A stretch of 64,000 bases of DNA from Flavobacterium panici (GCF_903819335.1 NZ_CAIJDE010000028.1:1-64000); one strand, 5' to 3'; counted from the stretch's first letter, positions 10,837 to 20,148 are shown. Notes: generated from the letters alone by a model not told the origin. Numbers and translations: made by a program.

Positions 10837-11787
10837 ATGAAAGCAGAAAACAATTCCCAAAAAGACAATTTACATCCAAGAAATCTTCATCGTTCCCGAT
10901 ATGATTTTGAACTTCTTATTTCAAATTGTCCCGAATTAAAGGCTTTTATTTCCATTAATAAATACGGAATAGAAACTGTTGATTTCGCTAATCCAAATGC
11001 GGTAAAAACTTTAAACAAAGCTTTATTGCAAACTTATTACGATATTCAAAACTGGGATATTCCTAAAAATTATCTTTGCCCGCCAATTCCGGGCCGAGCC
11101 GATTATATTCATTATATAGCTGATTTATTAGCCGAAACAAACAACAATCAAATTCCTGAAGGAAATTCTGTTTTAGGACTAGATATCGGATCGGGTTCAA
11201 ATTTAATCTATCCGATATTAGGAAATTCAATTTACAACTGGAGCTTTGTTGCGACTGATATTGATAAAAAAGCAATCGAAAACTGCAGCAAAATTATCGA
11301 AGCTAATCCAAAATTAATCGATGCAATCAGTTTACAACAACAGACTGAATCTCGATTTATCTTCAAAAATATTATAATTCCAGAAGACCGATTTACATTC
11401 ACCATGTGTAATCCGCCTTTTCACGCATCGGCAGAAGAAGCCAATAAAAGTACTTCGAGAAAAGTTTCCAATCTAAATCCAAAAGAAAAAAGAAACACAA
11501 ATCCAGTTTTAAATTTTGGAGGGCAAAATGCAGAATTGTGGTGCACCGGCGGTGAAATTGGTTTTGTAACACAAATGATTTACGAAAGCGCAAAATATGC
11601 TTCGCAATGTTTGTGGTTTACCACTTTGGTTTCTAAAAAAGAAAATCTTTCTTCGATTTATAAAACTTTGAAAAAAGTAAATGCTGTTGAAGTTAAAACA
11701 ATTGAAATGTCGCAAGGGCAGAAAAATAGCCGTATTGTAGCGTGGAGTTTTTTAAATGATGCAGAGCAAAAGTCTTTTAAAATTTAA
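10837..11787 (+). CDS. rlmF: 23S rRNA (adenine1618-N6)-methyltransferase
   Basis: SAM-dependent N6-adenine methylase of helix-bound A1618 in 23S rRNA. It begins with the family signature HPRNLHRSRYDFELLI (about residues 13-28), has the SAM-binding loop LGLDIGSGSNLIYPILG (about 114-130) and the catalytic NPPFH (about 192-196). Length 316 aa fits. Monocistronic, with a promoter of its own. Confidence 0.93.
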   Translation: MKAENNSQKDNLHPRNLHRSRYDFELLISNCPELKAFISINKYGIETVDFANPNAVKTLNKALLQTYYDIQNWDIPKNYLCPPIPGRADYIHYIADLLAETNNNQIPEGNSVLGLDIGSGSNLIYPILGNSIYNWSFVATDIDKKAIENCSKIIEANPKLIDAISLQQQTESRFIFKNIIIPEDRFTFTMCNPPFHASAEEANKSTSRKVSNLNPKEKRNTNPVLNFGGQNAELWCTGGEIGFVTQMIYESAKYASQCLWFTTLVSKKENLSSIYKTLKKVNAVEVKTIEMSQGQKNSRIVAWSFLNDAEQKSFKI

Positions 11788-11827
11788 AATTAATCCTACA
11801 AAATAAAATTTATTAATTTTTTATTCT

Positions 11828-11835
11828 TATATTTG
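11828..11835 (+). promoter_or_regulatory. -7 box of the leader RNA before the DUF3800 gene
   Basis: TATATTTG, an exact consensus match. Transcription from it would begin at about 11841, giving a roughly 118-nt RNA that ends at a strong terminator at 11935-11959. Confidence 0.6.
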
Positions 11836-11840
11836 CATCG

Positions 11841-11959
11841 TTAAATAGGTAATTCCTGAGTCAACGTGGCGGTGAAACATCTACCATAAATGTATTCTAA
11901 ATACATCGTTTTTAGGGTCTATTTTTAAAATACCAAAGGGCTTTTTAGCCCTTTTTTTT
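11841..11959 (+). ncRNA. Candidate structured leader or small RNA with its own terminator
   Basis: Non-coding stretch between a consensus -7 box and a clear intrinsic terminator (AAAGGGC/GCCCTTT with T-run, 11935-11959). Within it are a perfect 7-bp hairpin ATGTATT/AATACAT (about 11889-11905) and weaker GGTG/TACC pairing around 11870-11885. The terminator ends 5 bp before the DUF3800 ATG, so that gene can be expressed from this promoter only by read-through or antitermination. I do not recognise a named riboswitch or sRNA family in it. Confidence 0.5.
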
Positions 11960-11964
11960 ATGGC

Positions 11965-12624
11965 ATGAAAATATACATTGATGAAAGTGGCGATTTAGGA
12001 TGGAAGTTTGATAAACCGAATAGATATGGTGGGTCAAGTAAATTTATTACAATTACCGGTATAATTATACCTAGTGAGGAAGAAAAATACATTTCACGCT
12101 TTATTTCGGAAATTTATAAAAAATATAATTTAACTCCTAACATAGAGAAAAAAGGAGCTAATTTTCTTCCTGAACATTGTGCTTTTATTACTTCCCAAGT
12201 AACTAATAAGATAATTGCCAAGAGCAGTTCATTTAAAATTATTTCAATTACAGTAAATAAATCAAAAGTCTTTGAATCACTTCGAAAGGATAAAAATATC
12301 TTTTACAATTATGTACTTGGTTTGTTACTTAAACCTGAAATCATTAAATATGATAATGTAAAGATTGTTTTAGACAAAAGAACTATAAAAGTTAGTCACG
12401 GAGAGAGTTTTCCAGACTATATAAAGACAGAAATATGGGGAAATGGAATTAATATTGATATTTCGTGCGAATTCTTAGAAAGCACAAATAACAAAATGAT
12501 CTGGTTTGCAGATTGGTATGCTAATTTTGTATGGAGAAGACATGAAGACAATGAATCAAGTGCTTATGATATTCTAACAAGTTTTTCAAAAGAAAGATTT
12601 TTAGAAAAGAAATTGTATTTCTAA
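11965..12624 (+). CDS. DUF3800 domain protein
   Basis: A 219-aa member of DUF3800, a family with a predicted RNase H-like fold often met in defence or mobile contexts. The signature N-terminal MKIYIDESGDLG holds the first conserved acidic pair (Asp4, Glu5); later conserved positions include the strand VKIVLDKRT (about 133) and FADWYANFVWRRHE (about 192). These are consistent with a metal-dependent nuclease but activity is not established. The gene lies directly behind a terminator, so its expression is probably conditional. No toxin partner gene is next to it. Confidence 0.8.
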   Translation: MKIYIDESGDLGWKFDKPNRYGGSSKFITITGIIIPSEEEKYISRFISEIYKKYNLTPNIEKKGANFLPEHCAFITSQVTNKIIAKSSSFKIISITVNKSKVFESLRKDKNIFYNYVLGLLLKPEIIKYDNVKIVLDKRTIKVSHGESFPDYIKTEIWGNGINIDISCEFLESTNNKMIWFADWYANFVWRRHEDNESSAYDILTSFSKERFLEKKLYF

Positions 12625-12724
12625 AAAATATTAAGTGCAAAATTGAAACAAAAAACCTATCTATTTGATTTTCAATTAAATTATTAGTTTTGTATTATAG
12701 TTCAAATAATTAAATATCAGAATC

Positions 12725-12955
12725 ATGGCAGAATATATTGGTTATCTCGCTTCCTTTTTTATTGTTGGAGGATTTTTGCTAAAAGATCTTAAAACAATCC
12801 GACTCATAAACTTATTTGGCTGTATTTGTTTTGTAATTTACGGCATCTTTTTAAAAGATCACAGAGATTTTAGTCAATGGCTTTTACCGATTATTATCCC
12901 AAATGCAATTTTATCATTTGTTCAAATCTATCATCTGACAGCTAAAAAAGTATAA
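12725..12955 (+). CDS. Small YgjV-like inner membrane protein
   Basis: A 76-aa hydrophobic protein with three likely membrane segments: IGYLASFFIVGGFLL, LINLFGCICFVIYGIFL and WLLPIIIPNAILSFVQIY. The pattern resembles the N-terminal repeat of YgjV/SWEET-like proteins. Role unknown. Stands alone between the DUF3800 gene and an alpha/beta hydrolase gene. Confidence 0.65.
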   Translation: MAEYIGYLASFFIVGGFLLKDLKTIRLINLFGCICFVIYGIFLKDHRDFSQWLLPIIIPNAILSFVQIYHLTAKKV

Positions 12956-13047
12956 CAAGATTGTAATTATGATATTTTAAAACAAAATTCTGATACAATT
13001 CCTGTTTTCTATAATCGTAACTTTAAGTTCAAATTGAACTTATAACC

Positions 13048-13989
13048 ATGTCAAAATTATACTCCAGATTAGCAATTCTCTTATTTTTAGTAACAAGTTG
13101 CGCTTCAACCAAAAAGGCAAAATTTGAGGATTATGTTTTTAAAACCAAAAGCGAAGAACAAAAATATGAAACCGCTTATAACAAGGCTTTAAAGCTTTGG
13201 GATATTGCGTATACCGAAGAAAATGTAAAAACAAGTTTTGGAAATGCGCATGTGATCATCGCCGGACCAAAAAACGGAAAAGATCTAGTTCTACTTCACG
13301 GAATGGATGCCAGTTCAACGATGTGGTATCCTAACATTAAATCTTTGGCTAAAAATCACCGCATTTATGCTATTGATTTTATAATGGAACCGAACAAATC
13401 CCACTTAACTGCAAAACCACTTTCATCAGAAGAAATTGTGGTTTGGTACAACGAAATTTTCGATCATTATAAATTAAAGAAATTTGATATTATTGGTGCT
13501 TCACGAGGCGGTTGGATTGCAACATTATTGGCAACGCAAAAATCAAATTCAATAGACAAAATTGTTTTATTGAGTCCGGCGCAGACTTTTAAATTTATTG
13601 ACAAGCCCAGAAAAACATCATCGGCTTTAATGTTAAAACTTTTTCCTAGTGAAAAGAAATTCAGCAAAACATTAAAAGCATTTTCTACTCATCCCGAAAA
13701 AATTAGTCCTACATATAACAGACAATTTTACTTGGCTAATAAATACGCTAAATCAAATTCAAGTATGTTAAAAATGACGCCATTTTCAGATAAGGAATTA
13801 GAATCAATCAATAATCCTGTTTTGGTTTTAATTGGCGATAAAGATGTTATTAATTCTGAAGAAAGTTTAGAGCGTGCACAAAAACACTTAGCCAACAGTA
13901 AAACAAAAATCATAAAAGATGCCGGGCATTTTTTGACTATCGATCAACCAAAAATTATTAATGATGCTGTTATTAACTTTTTAGAATAA
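13048..13989 (+). CDS. Alpha/beta hydrolase lipoprotein
   Basis: Serine hydrolase with a lipoprotein signal (lipobox TSC, Cys18). The nucleophile elbow is GASRGG (Ser about 152), the oxyanion region is LLHGMDASSTMW (about 83), the acid is probably Asp in IGDKDVINSEE (about 264) and the catalytic His lies in KDAGHFLTIDQP (about 293). Length 313 aa. It should act in the periplasm or outer membrane. Substrate unknown. Confidence 0.85.
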   Translation: MSKLYSRLAILLFLVTSCASTKKAKFEDYVFKTKSEEQKYETAYNKALKLWDIAYTEENVKTSFGNAHVIIAGPKNGKDLVLLHGMDASSTMWYPNIKSLAKNHRIYAIDFIMEPNKSHLTAKPLSSEEIVVWYNEIFDHYKLKKFDIIGASRGGWIATLLATQKSNSIDKIVLLSPAQTFKFIDKPRKTSSALMLKLFPSEKKFSKTLKAFSTHPEKISPTYNRQFYLANKYAKSNSSMLKMTPFSDKELESINNPVLVLIGDKDVINSEESLERAQKHLANSKTKIIKDAGHFLTIDQPKIINDAVINFLE

Positions 13990-13995
13990 GATTAT

Positions 13996-14080
13996 TTGCC
14001 ACGAATTCCACAAATTTCCACTAATTTTTTAACTGGATTATGCAAAATCAATTCGTGGAAATTTGTGCAATTCGTGGCAA
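13996..14080. repeat. ttgccacgaatt-type inverted repeat
   Basis: ttgccacgaattccacaaat is answered by an imperfect reverse complement ending attcgtggcaa, 85 bp in total. The same terminal phrase gccacgaatt occurs at 19461-19602 and around 28386-28582, so this is one copy of a dispersed palindromic family located after plus-strand genes. Confidence 0.75.
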
Positions 14081-14146
14081 ACTTAAAACAGTTTAATTTT
14101 ATTCAAACTTTGTATCTTTACAAAACCAACTTTTCATCAGTAACAA

Positions 14147-16138
14147 ATGAATTTCCAAGTATCTTCAGAATATAGTCCAAAAGGAGACCAGCCGCAAGCC
14201 ATACAAAAACTCGCACAAGGTGTAGTTGATGGAGAAAAATACCAAACATTATTAGGAGTTACGGGATCTGGTAAAACATTTACAGTAGCCAATGTTATTC
14301 AGGAAGTACAGCGTCCTACCATCGTTTTGGCACACAACAAAACCTTGGCTGCACAGCTATATTCAGAATTCAAACAATTTTTCCCGAATAATGCGGTTGA
14401 ATATTTCGTTTCTTACTACGACTATTATCAGCCGGAAGCTTTTATGCCCGTAACAGGAGTTTTTATTGAAAAAGATTTATCTATCAATGAAGAGCTTGAA
14501 AAAATGCGTTTAAGCACCACTTCTTCCCTGCTTTCAGGGCGACGTGATGTTTTGGTTGTAGCCTCAGTTTCGTGTTTATACGGTATTGGAAACCCTGTAG
14601 AATTTAAAAAGAACGTTATTGAGATCAGCAGAGATCAGGTTATTTCGAGAACTAAATTACTGCACAGTCTTGTACAAAGTTTATACGCCAGAACTGAAGC
14701 CGATTTTAATCCGGGAACTTTTAGGATTAAAGGCGATACGGTCGAAATTTATCCAAGTTATGCTGATGACGCTTACAGAGTTCATTTTTTTGGAGATGAA
14801 ATTGAAGAAATAGAATCTTTTGATGCAAAGACTTCTCAGGTTATTGAAAAATTTAAAAGACTGACGATTTACCCTGCCAATATGTTTGTGACTTCGCCAG
14901 AAGTCCTTCAAGGCGCAATTTGGGAAATACAGCAGGATTTAGTCAAACAAGTAGATTATTTTAAAGAAATAGGCAAACATTTAGAAGCCAAACGATTAGA
15001 AGAAAGAACTAATTTCGATTTAGAAATGATTCGCGAATTGGGTTATTGCTCCGGAATTGAAAATTATTCCCGTTATCTTGACGGACGACAAGCGGGAACA
15101 AGACCTTTCTGTTTATTAGATTATTTCCCAAGTGATTTTTTAATGGTTGTTGACGAAAGCCACGTTACCGTTTCGCAGGTTCACGCTATGTACGGAGGCG
15201 ACCGCAGCCGAAAAGAAAATCTGGTTGAATACGGTTTCCGTTTACCGGCTGCAATGGACAACAGACCTTTGAAATTTGAAGAGTTTGAAGCCTTGCAAAA
15301 TCAGGTAATTTATGTTTCGGCAACTCCGGCCGATTATGAATTACAAAAATCGGATGGTATTTATGTGGAACAGATTATTCGTCCAACGGGATTATTAGAT
15401 CCGGTTATTGAAGTGCGTCCAAGTTTAAATCAAATTGATGATTTAATTGAAGAAATTCAGGTGCGCTGTGAATTAGATGAAAGAGTTCTAGTGACAACTT
15501 TGACTAAAAGAATGGCCGAGGAATTAGCTAAATACTTAACTAAAGTCAGCATTCGATGCCGTTACATCCATTCTGAAGTGGATACTTTGGAGCGTATTGA
15601 AATCATGCAGGATTTACGAAAAGGTATTTTTGATGTTTTAATTGGTGTAAACTTACTTCGTGAAGGCTTAGATTTACCCGAAGTTTCGCTTGTAGCAATT
15701 TTGGATGCTGATAAAGAAGGTTTCTTAAGAAATCACCGTTCTTTAACTCAAACCATTGGACGTGCGGCAAGAAACTTAAACGGTAAAGCAATTATGTATG
15801 CCGATAAAATTACAGCGAGTATGCAACGAACAATTGACGAAACCAATTACAGAAGAACAAAACAAATCAATTTTAATGTCGAAAATAATATAACGCCACA
15901 GGCATTAAACAAAAAAATAGAAAGTGCTTTTACTAAAAATCCTTTGGTAGAATACGAATTAGGTCATACTTTATCAGTTGCTGCAGAACCAGAAACGGCT
16001 TATATGTCTAAAGCTGATCTTGAAAAAATGATTCGTGAGAAACGAAAATCTATGGAAAAAGCAGCAAAAGAATTAGATTTTATGCAGGCCGCCAAACTGC
16101 GTGATGATATTAAAAAACTACAGGAACAATTACCTTAA
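14147..16138 (+). CDS. uvrB: Excinuclease ABC subunit B
   Basis: DNA-damage-verifying helicase of nucleotide excision repair, working with UvrA and UvrC. Walker A is GVTGSGKTFT (about 38-47); the damage-probing beta-hairpin contains YYDYYQPEAF; the DEAD-like box is VVDESHVT; the C-terminal UVR domain that binds UvrC ends at DDIKKLQEQLP. Length 663 aa is standard. A TATCTTTA sequence at 14113-14120 is a near-consensus -7 box. It converges with the TerB-like gene and overlaps its end by 4 bp. Confidence 0.97.
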   Translation: MNFQVSSEYSPKGDQPQAIQKLAQGVVDGEKYQTLLGVTGSGKTFTVANVIQEVQRPTIVLAHNKTLAAQLYSEFKQFFPNNAVEYFVSYYDYYQPEAFMPVTGVFIEKDLSINEELEKMRLSTTSSLLSGRRDVLVVASVSCLYGIGNPVEFKKNVIEISRDQVISRTKLLHSLVQSLYARTEADFNPGTFRIKGDTVEIYPSYADDAYRVHFFGDEIEEIESFDAKTSQVIEKFKRLTIYPANMFVTSPEVLQGAIWEIQQDLVKQVDYFKEIGKHLEAKRLEERTNFDLEMIRELGYCSGIENYSRYLDGRQAGTRPFCLLDYFPSDFLMVVDESHVTVSQVHAMYGGDRSRKENLVEYGFRLPAAMDNRPLKFEEFEALQNQVIYVSATPADYELQKSDGIYVEQIIRPTGLLDPVIEVRPSLNQIDDLIEEIQVRCELDERVLVTTLTKRMAEELAKYLTKVSIRCRYIHSEVDTLERIEIMQDLRKGIFDVLIGVNLLREGLDLPEVSLVAILDADKEGFLRNHRSLTQTIGRAARNLNGKAIMYADKITASMQRTIDETNYRRTKQINFNVENNITPQALNKKIESAFTKNPLVEYELGHTLSVAAEPETAYMSKADLEKMIREKRKSMEKAAKELDFMQAAKLRDDIKKLQEQLP

Positions 16139-16536
16139 TTGTGTTGTTCCTGAAAAACTCTTAATAAAACTTTAGGCTCTATCATTGCATTTGGAGCCTT
16201 TTTCATTAAATCTAAAATGCGTTTTACTGCACTTGGGTTTAATCCCATTTCAATTGCAATCTGCTGAATTCCTATTGCCTCTTTTTCATGTAAAATTCCA
16301 TCGCAGTGCATGATTAAAGCCAATCTGTAAAACTGCTGAATGCGTTGAAATTCTGATTTTATAACTACAGGTTTTATTTCCTGATGAAATAAATCATGAA
16401 AAACATTCAAATCAATCTTTAATTCCTGAGCAACATGCCATATAAAATCATACTCTCTTTTATGCAATTGCCCGTCAACAGTAGAAAAGGCGATCAATTC
16501 TAAAAGTAAACTTTTCTTTTGTGCTTCGGTATTCAT
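16135..16536 (-). CDS. TerB-like (tellurite resistance) family protein
   Basis: Small all-helical protein of 133 aa from the start MNTEAQKKSLL at 16536; the in-frame upstream extension to 16581 has no family character. The EYDFIWHVAQEL segment with DGQLHKRE before it, and the HCDGILHEKEAIGI segment later, are the two acidic TerB motifs that may bind metal ions. Role in tellurite resistance is not implied; the family is broad. Converges with uvrB with a 4-bp overlap of stop codons. Confidence 0.65.
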   Translation of the reverse strand: MNTEAQKKSLLLELIAFSTVDGQLHKREYDFIWHVAQELKIDLNVFHDLFHQEIKPVVIKSEFQRIQQFYRLALIMHCDGILHEKEAIGIQQIAIEMGLNPSAVKRILDLMKKAPNAMIEPKVLLRVFQEQHN

Positions 16537-16589
16537 CAATTTGTTATTTTTAGCTAAATTATTGCTTTTAATTAAAAACACAAAATCTA

Positions 16590-17384
16590 ATGATGAGGAG
16601 ATTTTTCATATTTATGCTTCTTTGGATGATTTACGGGAATGCACAAAGTACGGCTTCAAAAAACGTATCAACATTTACGATTGAAGCACCTCAGCTAAAA
16701 ACTACTAAAAAAATCTGGATTTATCTTCCTGAAAATTATTCGGCTTCAGCCAAAAAATACAGCGTCATTTATATGCACGACGCTCAGAACTTATTTGATG
16801 CTAAAACCTCTTACGTGGGGGAATGGAATGTCGACGAGAAATTAGACAGCTTAAAAGCACAGGTAATTGTTGTTGGAATCGAACACGGAAATGAAAAACG
16901 CATTGAAGAATTAACGCCTTTTAAAAACGAAAAATACGGTGGAGGAAATGCAGATAAGTATTTAGATTTTATCGTAAAAACATTAAAGCCGTATATTGAT
17001 AAAAACTACAGAACCAAAACAAAAGCTAAGAATACAATCATTTTTGGAAGTTCACTGGGCGGTTTGGTTTCTTATTATGGAGCTTTAAAATATCCTGAAG
17101 TATTTGGCAAAGCCGGAGTTTTTTCACCTTCATTTTGGTACACAAACGACATTTTCACTTTTACTGAAAAGATACCCAAAATTAAAACCAAATTTTACTT
17201 TTTATGCGGCGATAAAGAAGATGAAAATATGGTGAAAGACATGACCAAAATGGAAAAATTATTGGATACAAAGCGTTGTTACTGTCTTCAGCTTACGAAA
17301 TCTAAAGTGGTAAAAGGCGGTGAACATAATGAAAAATTATGGAGGGACGGTTTTGTAAAAGCGGTCCTTTGGCTTAATTATTGA
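16590..17384 (+). CDS. Secreted putative esterase (Fes/esterase D-type alpha/beta hydrolase)
   Basis: Residues 1-18 form a signal peptide ending GNAQ. The body is a PF00756-type esterase: WIYLPENYSASAKKYSVIYMHDAQNLFD, then nucleophile motif GSSLGG (Ser about 153) and a C-terminal GGEHNEKLWRDGF segment with the catalytic His (about 247). Length 264 aa. A related but distinct secreted esterase is encoded at 40888. The start codon is 8 bp beyond the upstream ORF extension of the TerB-like gene, so promoters overlap in the divergent region. Confidence 0.82.
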   Translation: MMRRFFIFMLLWMIYGNAQSTASKNVSTFTIEAPQLKTTKKIWIYLPENYSASAKKYSVIYMHDAQNLFDAKTSYVGEWNVDEKLDSLKAQVIVVGIEHGNEKRIEELTPFKNEKYGGGNADKYLDFIVKTLKPYIDKNYRTKTKAKNTIIFGSSLGGLVSYYGALKYPEVFGKAGVFSPSFWYTNDIFTFTEKIPKIKTKFYFLCGDKEDENMVKDMTKMEKLLDTKRCYCLQLTKSKVVKGGEHNEKLWRDGFVKAVLWLNY

Positions 17385-17415
17385 GATAATATATAAAAAA
17401 AATAGCACAAAAATC

Positions 17416-18426
17416 ATGAAACTAATTTTAAGAGAATATAACCTAAAACTAAAACATACTTTCACGATTTCAAGAGAATCTATTGATTTTCAGCCTTCGC
17501 TGATTGTTGAATTGCAGAGTGATGGTTTTTCTGGTTTTGGAGAAGCAACTTCAAATCCGTATTACAAAACAACAGTTCCAATGATGATGCAGGATTTAGA
17601 AAAAATCAGAAGCATTATTGAAAATACTGATAATGAAACTCCAGAAGCATTTTGGGCAAAAATTCATCCGTATTTAAAAGAGGATATGTTTGCACTTTGC
17701 GCTTTAGATTTGGCTTATAATGATTTGTACGCCCGTAAAAAAGGCAAAAAGTTATACGAATTATGGAATTATACAACCGAAAGAAATCCGCTTACGGATT
17801 ATACAATCGGAATTGCTTCTATTGAAAAAATGGTTTCAAAAATACAGGAACTTCCCTGGCCTATTTATAAAATTAAATTAGGTACCAAAGAAGATATTGA
17901 AATCGTAAAAGAACTTAGAAAACATACCAATGCTATTTTTAGAATCGATGCCAATTGCGGCTGGGGCGTTGAGGAAACCATTAACAATGCCATTGAATTA
18001 AAAAAACTAGGTGTTGAATTTCTCGAACAACCTATGAAAGCAGATAATTGGGAAGCCCACAAAGAAGTTTTTAAACATTCTGTTCTTCCAATTATTGCCG
18101 ATGAAAGCTGTATTATTGAAGAAGATGTTGCCAAATGCCACAATCATTTTCACGGAGTAAATGTAAAATTGGTAAAATGCGGTGGATTAACTCCCGGCAA
18201 AAGAATGATTGAAGAAGCTAAAAAATTAGGACTAAAAACAATGGTGGGCTGCATGACGGAATCAACAGTTGGAATTTCTGCGATTGCTCATTTATTACCT
18301 CAGCTTGATTATGTTGATATGGATGGCGCGTTACTTTTAGCACAAGATATTGCAACTGGAGTAACCATAAAAAATGGCGCTGTGAGTTATTCTGAACTTA
18401 ACGGAACTGGAGTTACACTTCTATAA
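17416..18426 (+). CDS. Dipeptide epimerase (L-Ala-D/L-Glu epimerase type)
   Basis: Enolase-superfamily racemase that inverts the second residue of L-Ala-D/L-Glu, a peptidoglycan-derived dipeptide. Visible residues: the KxK pair in YKIKLG (about 152-157), metal ligands in FRIDANCGW (Asp about 178), FLEQP (Glu about 203) and IADESC (Asp about 228), and the second catalytic Lys in KLVKCGG (about 252). Length 336 aa is typical. The downstream aminotransferase-like gene starts 2 bp after the stop, so the two are translationally coupled; the pair may serve murein peptide recycling. Confidence 0.88.
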   Translation: MKLILREYNLKLKHTFTISRESIDFQPSLIVELQSDGFSGFGEATSNPYYKTTVPMMMQDLEKIRSIIENTDNETPEAFWAKIHPYLKEDMFALCALDLAYNDLYARKKGKKLYELWNYTTERNPLTDYTIGIASIEKMVSKIQELPWPIYKIKLGTKEDIEIVKELRKHTNAIFRIDANCGWGVEETINNAIELKKLGVEFLEQPMKADNWEAHKEVFKHSVLPIIADESCIIEEDVAKCHNHFHGVNVKLVKCGGLTPGKRMIEEAKKLGLKTMVGCMTESTVGISAIAHLLPQLDYVDMDGALLLAQDIATGVTIKNGAVSYSELNGTGVTLL

Positions 18427-18428
18427 AA

Positions 18429-19448
18429 ATGATAGTAGAAAAATTTCCCGACCGAATAATTGAAATTGACCAAGAACAGTATTTGTATTTTGGCGGAACC
18501 GCTTATTTAGGATTGCCAACAAACAAAAGTTTTCAGGATTTGGTAATTAAGAACATTCTTAATTGGGGAACTACTTACGGAAGTTCCAGAACAGCCAATA
18601 TCAAATTAAAAGCGTACGATGAAGGAGAAAAGTTTCTGGCTTCTCATATAGGTTCAGATAGTACTGTTACGGTTTCTTCAGGAATGCTGGCGGGAAAATT
18701 GGTTATAGATTTAATGAAAAAGCAGACAGATTGTTTTTTTCGTTTTAATGATACGCACAATGCAATCAGCATTGAAAATAGTCTTCCTTTATTTGTTAAT
18801 GACAAATTAAATGATCTTTTATTAGATTCAAAACGGGAGAAAATAACGATTCTTACTGACGGTGTTCCTACTTTTGAAACTAAGCCTGCTGATTTATCCT
18901 TTTTAAAACAAATTCCAAATCATAAAGAAGTTACTTTAATTTTAGATGAATCGCATTCTTTTGGGATTTTAGGCAAAAATGGTTCTGGAATATATTCCTC
19001 AATTCAATATCCAGTTAAAAGAAAAATCATGGTTTCGTCTTTAGGAAAAGCTTTCGGTTTAACTGGAGGGGTTATTGCCGGCGATTTTGGATTTATAAAT
19101 GAAATAAAAGAAATGGAGACTTTTACAAGTGCAGCTGGGATGAACCCTGCTTTTGTACAAACTCTTTCTGATGCTGCAGAAATTTATACTTGGCAGCACA
19201 TCAAACTGCTGGATAATTTAAAATATTTAGATTCAATTTTAATCAAAAACAACAATATTAAGTTTGATAAAAATTACCCTTTGATTTATCTTTTATCAAA
19301 AGAATTAGTTGAAAAATTAAAAAACGAAAAGATTATTATTGCGAGTTTTAAATATACCAAAGATGCTGAACCACTAAATCGAATTGTAATTACAGCAAAT
19401 CATCTAAAAGAAGATTTAGATAAACTTGCTGCGGTTTTAAATTCTTAG
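18429..19448 (+). CDS. PLP-dependent aminotransferase fold I protein (AONS/KBL-like)
   Basis: Fold-type I PLP enzyme. The cofactor-contacting segment ILDESHSFGILGKNG (about 173-187) and the Schiff-base lysine in SSLGKAFGLTGG (Lys about 203) resemble alpha-oxoamine synthases (BioF, Kbl), but at 339 aa it is shorter than those. Start is 2 bp after the dipeptide epimerase stop, so they form an operon. A role in dealing with amino acids released from cell-wall dipeptides is an inference from this neighbour; the reaction cannot be named. Confidence 0.75.
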   Translation: MIVEKFPDRIIEIDQEQYLYFGGTAYLGLPTNKSFQDLVIKNILNWGTTYGSSRTANIKLKAYDEGEKFLASHIGSDSTVTVSSGMLAGKLVIDLMKKQTDCFFRFNDTHNAISIENSLPLFVNDKLNDLLLDSKREKITILTDGVPTFETKPADLSFLKQIPNHKEVTLILDESHSFGILGKNGSGIYSSIQYPVKRKIMVSSLGKAFGLTGGVIAGDFGFINEIKEMETFTSAAGMNPAFVQTLSDAAEIYTWQHIKLLDNLKYLDSILIKNNNIKFDKNYPLIYLLSKELVEKLKNEKIIIASFKYTKDAEPLNRIVITANHLKEDLDKLAAVLNS

Positions 19449-19460
19449 CACTATTAAGGT

Positions 19461-19602
19461 TGCCACGAATTGCACTAATTTGCACGAATTAATTTTTATG
19501 TTTTTGCCACAGATTAAAAAGATTATCAGGATTTATAAAATTGCTTAAAAAATCATTAAAATCTTTTTAATCTGTGGCAAGAAAATTCGTGAATTCGTGG
19601 CA
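19461..19602. repeat. Nested palindromic repeat (gccacgaatt outside, gccacagatt inside)
   Basis: The outer arms are tgccacgaattgcac (19461) and aattcgtgaattcgtggca (to 19602). Inside is a second palindrome with arms tgccacagattaaaaagatt and aatctttttaatctgtggca. The outer element matches those at 13996 and 28386. Two palindromic families are thus stacked one inside the other. Confidence 0.75.
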
Positions 19603-19636
19603 GAAAAAATAAATAGTCCGAATTGTTTTTAAACCG

Positions 19637-19644
19637 TACCTTTG
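19637..19644 (+). promoter_or_regulatory. -7 box of the DUF1456 gene promoter
   Basis: TACCTTTG, 13 bp before the ATG at 19658, predicting a very short leader. Confidence 0.6.
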
Positions 19645-19657
19645 CAAAAAATAAACG

Positions 19658-20122
19658 ATGACAAATAACGATATACTTAAAAAACTTCGCGTGGCTTTGA
19701 TGCTCCGTGATGACCAAATAGTTGAGATTTTAGAATTAGTAGATTTTAGAATTTCAAAATCAGAATTGGGTGCTTTTTTTAGAGCCGAAGATCATCCTAA
19801 TTATATGGAATGCGGCGATCAGGTTTTAAGAAACTTCTTAAACGGATTGGTTATTCATTTAAGAGGAACGAAAGAAAATCCTAAAAACCCAACAGATGTT
19901 TTAGCAAAACATAAAGCAGAGATTCCGAAGAAAGAAACTTCTAAAGAAAGACCTGAGTTTAAAGCTGCTCCAAAAGATTCTGAAAAATACAGAGGTGATC
20001 AAAGTTCATCTAAGTCTGGTTCATCAGCTGGAAAACCTAAAAAGAAATCATTCCCAAAAGGAAATGGAAAATCATCTGTTGTAGAAAAAGTGGTTTACAA
20101 AAACGGTAAGAATAAGAAATAA
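19658..20122 (+). CDS. DUF1456 (YehS-like) family protein
   Basis: The first 85 residues contain the two DUF1456 repeats: NDILKKLRVALMLRDDQIVEIL and, after the acidic linker, MECGDQVLRNFLNGLVIHLRG. Such proteins are short cytosolic helical proteins of unknown function. The second half (about 90-154) is low-complexity, rich in Lys, Ser, Pro and Gly, and looks disordered with a strongly basic tail, which suggests nucleic-acid contact, but this is only inferred. Confidence 0.8.
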   Translation: MTNNDILKKLRVALMLRDDQIVEILELVDFRISKSELGAFFRAEDHPNYMECGDQVLRNFLNGLVIHLRGTKENPKNPTDVLAKHKAEIPKKETSKERPEFKAAPKDSEKYRGDQSSSKSGSSAGKPKKKSFPKGNGKSSVVEKVVYKNGKNKK

Positions 20123-20148
20123 TCAATATTGAGATATCATTATTTCAT

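Noticed and set aside
11828..11965. Leader before DUF3800 as a preQ1, SAM-II, TPP or fluoride riboswitch
   Set aside because: The conserved cores of those classes are not found in the sequence.
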